Notes under the pieces: model-generated
The model's database searches: none
Told to the model about the DNA's origin: nothing
The model's input: only the letters and a program-made list of their open reading frames with translations
Assembly (NCBI GenBank): GCA_001794825.1
Contig: MGLK01000042.1
Location: 157,681-197,761, forward strand
DNA from: Caulobacterales bacterium RIFCSPHIGHO2_01_FULL_70_19
GTDB taxonomy: Bacteria; Pseudomonadota; Alphaproteobacteria; Caulobacterales; Caulobacteraceae
Direction of reading: 5' to 3'
Length of the DNA stretch: 40,081 nt
Part shown: positions 8,229 through 14,855 of the stretch, one piece after another
Position numbering within the stretch: position 1 is the first letter of the stretch
Layout: each line of letters begins with the position of its first letter
Position numbers and translations under genes: made by a program

Positions 8229-8621
8229 ATGCGCGCAGGCGCCTTCATTGCTGGTCTGACCGCGGCGATGGCTGTGGCCGCGGCCGCCGGTGCGGCCGAG
8301 GCCCAGACCGCCGCGCGCAGCAACGCGCCGGCCGTGTCGCTGACCGAGGCCCAGAGCGCCCGCGGGGCTCCGGCCGGACAGACCCGTCTGCGCTTCACCG
8401 AGCGCGGCCGCTGGGGCCTGGATCTCAACCTGAGCCAGCCCGTGGGCCGCGAGAGCAATCTCGGCGACGTCGAGGCCGGCGCCTACTACCGGGTCAATCC
8501 GCGCCTGCGCGTGGGCGCCGCCGCCGGTCTGGCCGAACCGGACGCCGACCCCGCCCGCCCCCCGCAGAGCGACCGCCGCGCCGCCCCGCGGTTCCGGCTC
8601 GAGTCGATCTTCCGCTTCTGA
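8229..8621 (+). CDS. ntrZ: NtrZ-family periplasmic regulatory protein
   Basis: The 130-residue product starts at the ATG at 8229, which gives a clean Sec signal peptide (MRAGAFIAGLTAAMAVAAAA, cleavage after AEA). An in-frame extension to 8088 lacks sense. The mature protein is beta-rich: a WGLDLNLSQPVGRES segment, then GDVEAGAYYRVNPRLRVG and a terminal RLESIFRF ending in Phe, as in small outer-membrane-like beta proteins. This matches my memory of NtrZ, a periplasmic protein of Caulobacter that acts on the sensor kinase NtrY. The position between the leuS operon and cenR also matches what I recall of the Caulobacter order. No ntrY or ntrX gene is in the window. Confidence 0.75.
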   Translation: MRAGAFIAGLTAAMAVAAAAGAAEAQTAARSNAPAVSLTEAQSARGAPAGQTRLRFTERGRWGLDLNLSQPVGRESNLGDVEAGAYYRVNPRLRVGAAAGLAEPDADPARPPQSDRRAAPRFRLESIFRF

Positions 8622-8625
8622 GGTC

Positions 8626-9276
8626 CTAGGGCGTTCCGAACGCCGCCTGGATCGCCTCCACTCCCGCCAGCCCGCAGGCCCCGCAACCGATGAGGCCTGC
8701 CGCATTGCGCGCCGAAATCCCTCCCAGGGCGTAGACCGGCCGCGCGGCCGCAGCCGCCAGGGCCTTGAATCCGGCCGGCCCGAGCGCCGGCCTGACGGCC
8801 GAGGCGCCGCCGGCCGGGAAAACGGGGGACAGCACCATCGCATCGAGGCCCGTGGCGCGCGCGACGCCGTCGGCCCCGTGCGCCGCACCGGTGACCAGCC
8901 AGTCGGGATGGGCGGCCGCCAGGGCCTCCGCCTGCCCGAGGGCGTGCTCCGGCAGGTGGACGCCGTCGGCGCCGACCTCGGCCGCCAGTCCGGCGTCGAG
9001 GCCGATCAGCAGCCGGACGCCCGCGGCCGTGGTGGTCTCGCGCAGGCGCCGGGCGACCGCATGCGCATCGGGTGCGCCGAAGTGGCGGAAGACCACGCCC
9101 GCGCCCGCCGGGAGGCGGGCGGCGGTCTCCCACGGCCGCGGCGTTCGGGCGGGGTCGGTGAAGAACAGCAGCGGCGGAAGCGCCGGGGCGGCGCCAGGGC
9201 GGCGGCTGACACCGGCGGCGGTCCGGGCTAGACCGCAGGCGACCTCCCACAGGATTTCGGCGTCGGTCCGGCTCAT
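8626..9276 (-). CDS. Thiamine phosphate synthase / TenI-family protein
   Basis: This 216-residue TIM-barrel protein has the ThiE/TenI pattern: LLFFTDPARTP near residue 40, the GADGVHLPE loop near 117-125, TGAAHG, DAMVLSPVFP, and PVYALGGI followed by GCGACGLAGVEAIQ. ThiE joins the pyrimidine and thiazole halves of thiamine; TenI-type members lack or change that activity. I cannot decide which applies, so I give no symbol. The ATG at 9276 forms a CATG with the start of yggS on the other strand, and no other usual start codon precedes the conserved part. It ends four bases from the ntrZ stop. Confidence 0.85.
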   Translation of the reverse strand: MSRTDAEILWEVACGLARTAAGVSRRPGAAPALPPLLFFTDPARTPRPWETAARLPAGAGVVFRHFGAPDAHAVARRLRETTTAAGVRLLIGLDAGLAAEVGADGVHLPEHALGQAEALAAAHPDWLVTGAAHGADGVARATGLDAMVLSPVFPAGGASAVRPALGPAGFKALAAAAARPVYALGGISARNAAGLIGCGACGLAGVEAIQAAFGTP

Positions 9277-9994
9277 GACGACCTCTTCCCCCGATCCGCA
9301 GGCGGCGTCCAGCGCCGTGGCCGAGCGCCTCGAGACGATCCGGCGCCGCATCGGCCGCGCCTGCCGCCTGGCCGGCCGGGATCCCGCCGGGGTCACGCTG
9401 ACGGCGGTGAGCAAGACCCAGCCCGACGCGGCCATCGATGCGGCGCTGGCCGCCGGCCAGCGTGTGTTCGGCGAGAACCGGGTGCAGGAGGCGCAGGCGC
9501 GCTGGGCGGGCCGGCGCGAGGCTTGGCCCGACCTGGAGCTGCGCCTGATCGGGCCGCTGCAGACCAACAAGGCCGCCGACGCCGTCGCCCTGTTCGACGT
9601 GATCGAGACGCTGGACCGGCCGAAGCTGGCCGAGGCGCTGGCGGCGGCCGGCCGGAAGGCGGGGCAGGCCCCCCGGGTGCTGATCCAGGTCAACACCGGC
9701 GCCGAGCCGCAGAAGGCCGGCGTGGCCCCCGCCGGGCTGGCGGAGCTCGTGGCGCAAGCCTTGTCGCTCGGCCTCCGGCTGGAGGGCCTGATGTGCATTC
9801 CGCCGGCGGAGGAGGCGGCGGGGCCGCATTTCGCGCTCCTGCGCAAGCTGGCCCGGCGGCACGGGCTGGAGGTCCTGTCGATGGGCATGAGCGCCGACTA
9901 CGAGACCGCCATCCGCTTCGGGGCGACGCACGTGCGGGTGGGATCGGCGCTGTTCGGGGAACGAAAACCCTCCGCCGCGCCCTCTAGGGGCTGA
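9275..9994 (+). CDS. yggS: YggS-family PLP-binding homeostasis protein
   Basis: YggS/PLPHP is a single-domain TIM barrel that binds pyridoxal phosphate and keeps B6 vitamers and amino-acid pools in balance; no catalytic activity is established. The 239 residues show LTAVSKTQP with the PLP lysine at 47, then FGENRVQEA, HFALLRKLA, and the phosphate-binding end LSMGMSADYETAIRFGATHVRVGSALFGER. The ATG overlaps the start codon of the thiE-like gene head-to-head. Its ribosome site and promoter must therefore lie inside the other gene. Confidence 0.95.
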   Translation: MTTSSPDPQAASSAVAERLETIRRRIGRACRLAGRDPAGVTLTAVSKTQPDAAIDAALAAGQRVFGENRVQEAQARWAGRREAWPDLELRLIGPLQTNKAADAVALFDVIETLDRPKLAEALAAAGRKAGQAPRVLIQVNTGAEPQKAGVAPAGLAELVAQALSLGLRLEGLMCIPPAEEAAGPHFALLRKLARRHGLEVLSMGMSADYETAIRFGATHVRVGSALFGERKPSAAPSRG

Positions 9995-10056
9995 AAACCT
10001 TCGCCGCGGGGCTCGCGCCCTTGGCGAACCGGTCAAGCCTCGCCATTCTTGCACAC

Positions 10057-10743
10057 ATGCCCACGCCCAAGACGATCCTGATCATCGACGACGACGACGA
10101 CCTGCGCGAGGCGCTGGCCGAGCAGCTGGCGCTGCATGAGGCCTTCCGGCCGGTGCAGGCGGCGACCGCAGCCGAGGGCGTGAAGCTGGGCCGCGAGACC
10201 CGGGCCGACCTGATCCTGCTGGACGTCGACCTGCCGGACATGGACGGGCGCGAAGCGTGCCGCCTGCTGCGCAAGGACGGCGTCTCGACGCCGATCATCA
10301 TGCTGACCGGCCAGTCGTCGGACGCCGACACCGTGCTGGGCCTGGAGTCGGGGGCCAACGACTACGTCACCAAGCCCTTCCGCTTCGCCGTGCTGCTGGC
10401 CCGCATCCGCGCCCATCTGCGCAGCCACGAGCAGTCGGAGGACGCCGTCTTCCGCATCGGACCGTACGAGTTCCGGCCCGCCGCCAAGGTCTTGGTCGAC
10501 GACAAGGGCAAGAAGGTGCGGCTGACCGAGAAGGAGACCAACATCCTGAAGTATCTCTATCGCGCCGGGGCCAAGGCGGTGTCGCGCGAGGAGCTGCTGA
10601 CCGAGGTGTGGGGCTACAACGCCGGGGTCACCACCCACACGCTGGAGACCCACATCTACCGGCTGCGTCAGAAGATCGAGCCCGAGCCGGGTCAGGCCCG
10701 CCTGCTGCTCACCGACGCCGGCGGCTACCGCCTGCAGCCGTAG
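10057..10743 (+). CDS. cenR: OmpR-type response regulator, CenR-like
   Basis: The 228-residue protein has a receiver domain (acidic pocket DDDDD at 11-15, phospho-acceptor Asp56 in LILLDVDLPDMDG, LTGQ and KPFRFAVLLARIRAHLR) and a winged-helix DNA-binding domain (LTEKETNILKYLYRA, THTLETHIYRLRQKIE, GGYRLQP). It closely resembles CenR, the essential cell-envelope regulator of Caulobacter paired with the kinase CenK, which is not in this window. I chose ATG 10057 over an in-frame TTG at 10021, because the conserved protein starts PKTILIIDDD. No Shine-Dalgarno precedes the ATG, so the message could be leaderless. Confidence 0.85.
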   Translation: MPTPKTILIIDDDDDLREALAEQLALHEAFRPVQAATAAEGVKLGRETRADLILLDVDLPDMDGREACRLLRKDGVSTPIIMLTGQSSDADTVLGLESGANDYVTKPFRFAVLLARIRAHLRSHEQSEDAVFRIGPYEFRPAAKVLVDDKGKKVRLTEKETNILKYLYRAGAKAVSREELLTEVWGYNAGVTTHTLETHIYRLRQKIEPEPGQARLLLTDAGGYRLQP

Positions 10744-10747
10744 CGGA

Positions 10748-11584
10748 TCAGCCGGTTCGCCACTCGCCGAGCGTGGCGCCGTCGGCGGTGAGGAACGCGA
10801 CCCGATCCATCTGCACCGCAGCGACGCAGACCGGTCGCTGGTCGGGGCCGGCGGCGCGACAGCGAATGGCGCGCCCGTCAGGGAAGGCGACGAAGCGGCC
10901 CTCCATCAGCACCCGCCACCCGTCCGACGGCCGGGCCGGCGCCGCATCGCCTTCGCCGCGCACCGTGTAGCTGTAAGCCCGCCCGTTGCGGCGGCCGAGC
11001 CGCGAGCCGCCCGCCTCGAACACGGCGGCCAGGCCGGCGGTCTGCGGCGACGGCGTCGGCGGGCCCGCCAGGGGGTCCGGGCGGACGCCCGGGCACCCTT
11101 CCGCAGTCATCCACGGCCGGGGGACCCAGAAGCCCTCGACCGCCTCCCACTGGCCGTCGACGGCGCCGGCGACGAGGGCGGAGTCGGACCAGTCGCCCGG
11201 ATTGAGCGTCAGACGGATCGTCTCGCGCGCCTCATCCCAGCTCCAGCGCGCCACGCCGTCGCCGGGCGCTTCGGAGGGGCGCGGTTCGGGACCGGCGCAG
11301 CCGAAGGCGCTGCGGATCGAGAACTGGCGGCCGACGAGCGCGTCCTGGCCTTCGGCGGGCCTTCCGGCGGCGTAGGCCGAGGCGGCCTGCGCCAGCGCCT
11401 CCAGCAGGCCGGCGCGATCGAGCGCAGGCGTCAACACCGGGGTTGGCGCAGGAGGCGTGGCGGCCGGCGGTTCGGCCGGAGTCGCCGGCGGCGGCGTCGT
11501 CTCACGATCGCAGGCGGCGAGAGCGAGACCCGTGGCCGCCAGGGCGGCGAACGGCCGGAGGCGGGAGAGAACCGGCATCAACAT
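10748..11584 (-). CDS. Hypothetical lipoprotein, 278 residues
   Basis: A lipoprotein signal peptide with lipobox LAAC (Cys25) is followed by a Pro/Ala/Thr-rich linker (residues 28-52), a helix-like part with LLEALAQAASAYAAG, and a beta-rich domain. That domain has GDWSD, VEGFWVPRPWM and two candidate disulfide pairs (the Cys of FGCAGPE and EGCPGV; the Cys of IRCRAAG and PVCVAAV). I do not recognise the family. Exported, likely anchored in the outer membrane. It converges with cenR, four bases apart. The start could be the first or third codon (both ATG). Confidence 0.8.
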   Translation of the reverse strand: MLMPVLSRLRPFAALAATGLALAACDRETTPPPATPAEPPAATPPAPTPVLTPALDRAGLLEALAQAASAYAAGRPAEGQDALVGRQFSIRSAFGCAGPEPRPSEAPGDGVARWSWDEARETIRLTLNPGDWSDSALVAGAVDGQWEAVEGFWVPRPWMTAEGCPGVRPDPLAGPPTPSPQTAGLAAVFEAGGSRLGRRNGRAYSYTVRGEGDAAPARPSDGWRVLMEGRFVAFPDGRAIRCRAAGPDQRPVCVAAVQMDRVAFLTADGATLGEWRTG

Positions 11585-11637
11585 GGAACCATCCTAGCAC
11601 GCGATCCGCTGGAGGCGACGGCGGCGCAGAAAAAGGG

Positions 11638-11666
11638 TTGACCCCGGCGCCGGGGGAGGGTCTGCA
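11638..11666 (+). promoter_or_regulatory. Possible promoter and palindrome upstream of the SLC13 gene
   Basis: TTGACC at 11638-11643 is followed 17 bases later by a weak -10, TCTGCA (11661-11666), only a few bases from the ATG at 11673. The spacer holds a perfect 14-base palindrome, CCCCGGCGCCGGGG (11642-11655), which could be an operator or just a GC-rich chance palindrome. Confidence 0.3.
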
Positions 11667-11672
11667 CGGCCG

Positions 11673-13067
11673 ATGACCTTCGATCAGATCGCCGCCCTGG
11701 TCGTGCTCGTCGCCGTCGTCGGCGTGCTGATTCACGGTCGGGCCCGGGCCGACGTGGCGGCCCTGTGCGGAGCCGCGGCCCTGCTGCTGCTGGGCGTGGT
11801 GCGCCCGGTGGAGGTGCAGGCGGCGTTCGCCAGCCCGGCCATCATCGCCCTCGCCGGCCTCTTCGTCATAGCCTACGCCATCGAGCTGACCGGCCTGCTC
11901 GGCCTGATGATCCGGCAGGCGACGCGGCTCTGCACCCGGCTCGGCGCGCGCGGCCTGTGGCTGGTGATCGGGATGTGCGGGGCGCTGGGCGGCTTTCTGA
12001 ACAACACGCCGGTGGTGGTCCTGGCCGCCCCGGTGGTGCGCGACGTCGCCAGGTCGCTGGAGCTCTCGCCCAAGCGCTTCCTCATGCCGCTGAGCCATAT
12101 CTCGGTGCTCGGCGGGCTGCTGACGCTGATCGGCACCTCGACGAACCTGCTGGTCAACGACATGGCCCGCAACGCCGGCCAGCCGGTGTTCGGCATCTTC
12201 GAGATCACCCCCGTGGGCCTGGTGATCGCCTGCGCGGGCGCGGTTTGGCTCTACTTCGTGGGAGCGCGACAGCTGGGCCGCAGCGTCGCCGCCGACGAGG
12301 CCGAGGCGCGACGGCTGAAGGCCGAAGCCGAAGCGTCCGCGGCCCTCGCCAGCCGGCGGCGCTTCTCCCTTTTCCGTTTGCCGAAACTGGGGGAGGCCCG
12401 GTCCAACGAGGACGGCTCCGGCGACGCCCATCTGGGCGACGTGAAGCTGTTCGGCGCCGCCGACCGGCCGTTCCAGCTGCGGCCGGCGCTGACCGCCCTG
12501 GCCATCTTCATCGTCGTGGTGGCGGCGGCGGGACTGGGCCTGGCGCCGATCGCCGCCTCCGCCTTCGCCGGGGCGGTGGCGCTGATCCTGTTGCGCATCC
12601 TGACCGCCGACCAGGCGTACGCCGGTCTGCGCCCGGACATCCTGCTGCTGATCGCCGGCATGGTGGTGATCGGCATCGCCATCGAGGTCACGGGCCTGGC
12701 CCAGACCGGCGCCGACCGGCTGATCGAGGTGATCCGGCCCATGGGCCCGCTCGCGGCCCTGATCATCCTCTACGGGGTGACCCTGTTCGCCACGGAGCTG
12801 CTCTCGAACGCCACCGTCGCGGTGCTGATCACGCCGATCGCGGTGGCGCTGGCGGAAAGCTTCGGCGTCGACCCGCGACCGTTTCTCGTGGCCGTCATGA
12901 TGGCGGCCTCGGCGGCCTTCGCGACGCCGTTCGGCTATCAGACCAACGTCCTCGTCTACAACATGGCCGGCTACAGCTATCTGGATTTCGTCCGGGTCGG
13001 GGTGCCGTTGAATCTGGTGACCTGGGTCGCGGCCATGATCGCGATCCCGATCTTCTTCCCCTTCTAG
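11673..13067 (+). CDS. SLC13/DASS-family permease
   Basis: This integral membrane protein of 464 residues has about 10-12 hydrophobic segments in two halves. Each half has a polar re-entrant motif of the divalent anion:sodium symporter type: NNTPVVV and GTSTNLLVN in the first, SNATVAVL and GYQTNVLVYN in the second. Substrates of the family include dicarboxylates, sulfate and phosphate; which applies here is not visible. Related YfbS-type members carry two TrkA-C domains between the halves. Here that place holds only a charged linker of about 60 residues (206-265). It shares its stop with xth in a CTAG. Confidence 0.88.
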   Translation: MTFDQIAALVVLVAVVGVLIHGRARADVAALCGAAALLLLGVVRPVEVQAAFASPAIIALAGLFVIAYAIELTGLLGLMIRQATRLCTRLGARGLWLVIGMCGALGGFLNNTPVVVLAAPVVRDVARSLELSPKRFLMPLSHISVLGGLLTLIGTSTNLLVNDMARNAGQPVFGIFEITPVGLVIACAGAVWLYFVGARQLGRSVAADEAEARRLKAEAEASAALASRRRFSLFRLPKLGEARSNEDGSGDAHLGDVKLFGAADRPFQLRPALTALAIFIVVVAAAGLGLAPIAASAFAGAVALILLRILTADQAYAGLRPDILLLIAGMVVIGIAIEVTGLAQTGADRLIEVIRPMGPLAALIILYGVTLFATELLSNATVAVLITPIAVALAESFGVDPRPFLVAVMMAASAAFATPFGYQTNVLVYNMAGYSYLDFVRVGVPLNLVTWVAAMIAIPIFFPF

Positions 13068-13858
13068 ACGTCCAGATCCATCGTCACGGGGGCGTGGTCG
13101 CTGGGCCGCTCCCAGGCGCGCACGTCGTCGTGGATGCGCGCCGAACCCTTGACCACCGCCGGCGTCAGGCCGGGCGAGGTCCACAGGTGGTCCAGACGCA
13201 GGCCCCGGTTGGATTTGCGGAAGTCGGCGGCGCGGTAGCTCCACCAGCTGGCCAGCTTGACCGGCTCGGGGATCTGTTCGCGCACCACGTCGGCGAAGCC
13301 GCCGGCCGCCTGCAGCCGGCGCAGGGTCTCGACCTCCAGCGGGGTGTGGCTGACGATCTTCGACATATAGCGGTGGTTCCAGACGTCGTTCTCGCCGGGC
13401 GCGATGTTGAAATCGCCGGCCAGCACCAGCGGCCGCTGCCGGTCGCGGGCCGCCATCTCGGCGGTCAGCCGTTCGTAGAAGTCCAGCTTGTGGTCGAACT
13501 TGGGGTTCAGCTTGCGGTCCGGGACATCGCCGCCCGCGGGGATGTAGAAGTTCTGGATCTCGACGCCGTCGATCACGGCCGAGACGCAGCGGGCGTGACC
13601 CTCGCGGCAGACGTCGAGCGCCGGACCGTCGGCGATCGGCCGGCGGCTGGCGATGGCCACGCCGTGCCAGCCCTTCTGGCCGCCGACGCGCAGGTGGGGC
13701 AGCCCCATGGCCTCGAACCCGGCGCGCGGAAACTGGTCGGCGGTGCACTTGATCTCCTGCAGGCACAGGACGTCGGGCGCGGCCTCGGCGACGAAGCGGG
13801 CGACCTGGTCGACGCGCAGGCGGACCGAGTTGATGTTCCAGGTGGCGATGCGAAGCAT
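13064..13858 (-). CDS. xth: Exodeoxyribonuclease III (AP endonuclease)
   Basis: This 264-residue exonuclease III acts on abasic sites and 3'-blocked ends in base-excision repair. Family motifs: WNINSVR near residues 7-13, the metal ligand in LQEIKC near 38-43, GWHGVAI, the AGDFNIAP loop near residue 150, LDHLW, and the catalytic SDHAPV near the C-terminus. I chose ATG 13858 (MLRIATWNINS); the frame is open further upstream but crosses the lolA terminator. The stop overlaps the SLC13 stop by four bases. Confidence 0.95.
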   Translation of the reverse strand: MLRIATWNINSVRLRVDQVARFVAEAAPDVLCLQEIKCTADQFPRAGFEAMGLPHLRVGGQKGWHGVAIASRRPIADGPALDVCREGHARCVSAVIDGVEIQNFYIPAGGDVPDRKLNPKFDHKLDFYERLTAEMAARDRQRPLVLAGDFNIAPGENDVWNHRYMSKIVSHTPLEVETLRRLQAAGGFADVVREQIPEPVKLASWWSYRAADFRKSNRGLRLDHLWTSPGLTPAVVKGSARIHDDVRAWERPSDHAPVTMDLDV

Positions 13859-13893
13859 GCGGAGCCTGTAGCAGCGCACCGCCGGTCGGGACG

Positions 13894-13924
13894 CAAAAAA
13901 GCGCCCGGTCCGGGACCGGGCGCT
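13894..13924 (-). terminator. Intrinsic terminator after lolA
   Basis: On the minus strand, a 10-pair perfect stem (13915-13924 with 13900-13909, loop 13910-13914; the arms can extend to 12) is followed by a run of six T (13895-13900 on the complement). It lies about 120 bases after the lolA stop and 36 bases before the xth start. It should stop ftsK-lolA transcripts from running into xth. Confidence 0.85.
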
Positions 13925-14046
13925 CGAAGGTTCGTCTCTCTCGCCGCCGGGAAGGGGATGAAATCCGTAGCGGGTCCGACCGGCTCCCGCCGATCTGTGG
14001 CGAAAGTGCCACGGTCGCCGGAAAAAGTCAAACGACCGCGTGGGGA

Positions 14047-14679
14047 TCAGTTGCGGCGCGGGCGGCGGGTCGGGTCGCGCAGCTGGAACAGGCTGGACGA
14101 CAGACCGGAGGCCGGGCGCAGCGAGGTCAGCTGGGTGCGGGTGCGCCCCCCCTGCGCGTCGACGATGGTCCACTCGTGCAACCGCAGCGGGTCGCCGGCG
14201 AAGGACAGGATCACCTGGCCGTCGTTCGGGCGGCGCGAGTCGCGGGCCACGATGGCGAAGGCGCCCGACTGCATGCGGGTGATGCGATCGATGCGCACGC
14301 CCTGGTCCAGCCGCACGTTGCGGGCGAGGAAGGTCGACAGCGGCGTCTGGCTGAGGGGCACCTGACGGAAGACGTCGAGGCGCGGATCGTAGCGCTTCAC
14401 ATTGGAGCCGTCGGAGACCACCAGTAGGCCTTCGGGACGGGTGTACTCGAAGCGCATCTTGCCGGGGCGCTGCAGCCAGAAGCGACCCTCGCGCCGCTGG
14501 GCGCCCGAGGTTTCGACGAAGGTGCCCTGGGCGGAGGTGAGGTTCTGCAGATAGGTCTGCGCCCGCTGCAGGACGGCGCGATCCTCGGCCGACAGGTTCG
14601 ACTGGGCGTGGGCGGGCAGGGCGGCGACCGCGGCGAGGGCGGCGGAGCCGAGGGCGAAGGCGCGGCGCGAGACGGTCAT
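14047..14679 (-). CDS. lolA: Outer-membrane lipoprotein carrier protein LolA
   Basis: LolA is the periplasmic shuttle that carries lipoproteins from LolCDE to the outer membrane. The mature part shows the family pattern: LQNLTSAQGTFVET, GRFWLQRPGKMRFEY near residue 70, and DGSNVKRYDPRLDVFRQVPLSQTPLS. The signal peptide begins MTVSRRAFALG, which fits the twin-arginine (S/T-R-R-x-F) consensus, ending PAHA. Export by Tat rather than Sec is therefore possible. The ribosome site GGGAGAG sits before the ATG. The gene lies 176 bases after ftsK on the same strand. Confidence 0.92.
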   Translation of the reverse strand: MTVSRRAFALGSAALAAVAALPAHAQSNLSAEDRAVLQRAQTYLQNLTSAQGTFVETSGAQRREGRFWLQRPGKMRFEYTRPEGLLVVSDGSNVKRYDPRLDVFRQVPLSQTPLSTFLARNVRLDQGVRIDRITRMQSGAFAIVARDSRRPNDGQVILSFAGDPLRLHEWTIVDAQGGRTRTQLTSLRPASGLSSSLFQLRDPTRRPRRN

Positions 14680-14855
14680 GGGTTTCTCTCCCGTTCGGGA
14701 TGGTTGTCGATCAGGCCGTCATGCCGGAGGGGTCTGGCGAGGCGATGACCCCAGCCTGACCATATTCCGGCGCCGCGATGAAGCCCCGTTCAGGTTCAGG
14801 CGGCCGACGGCGGCCCAGACGAACGCCGTTGGAGCCTGTCCGTTGCCTCGGGGAC

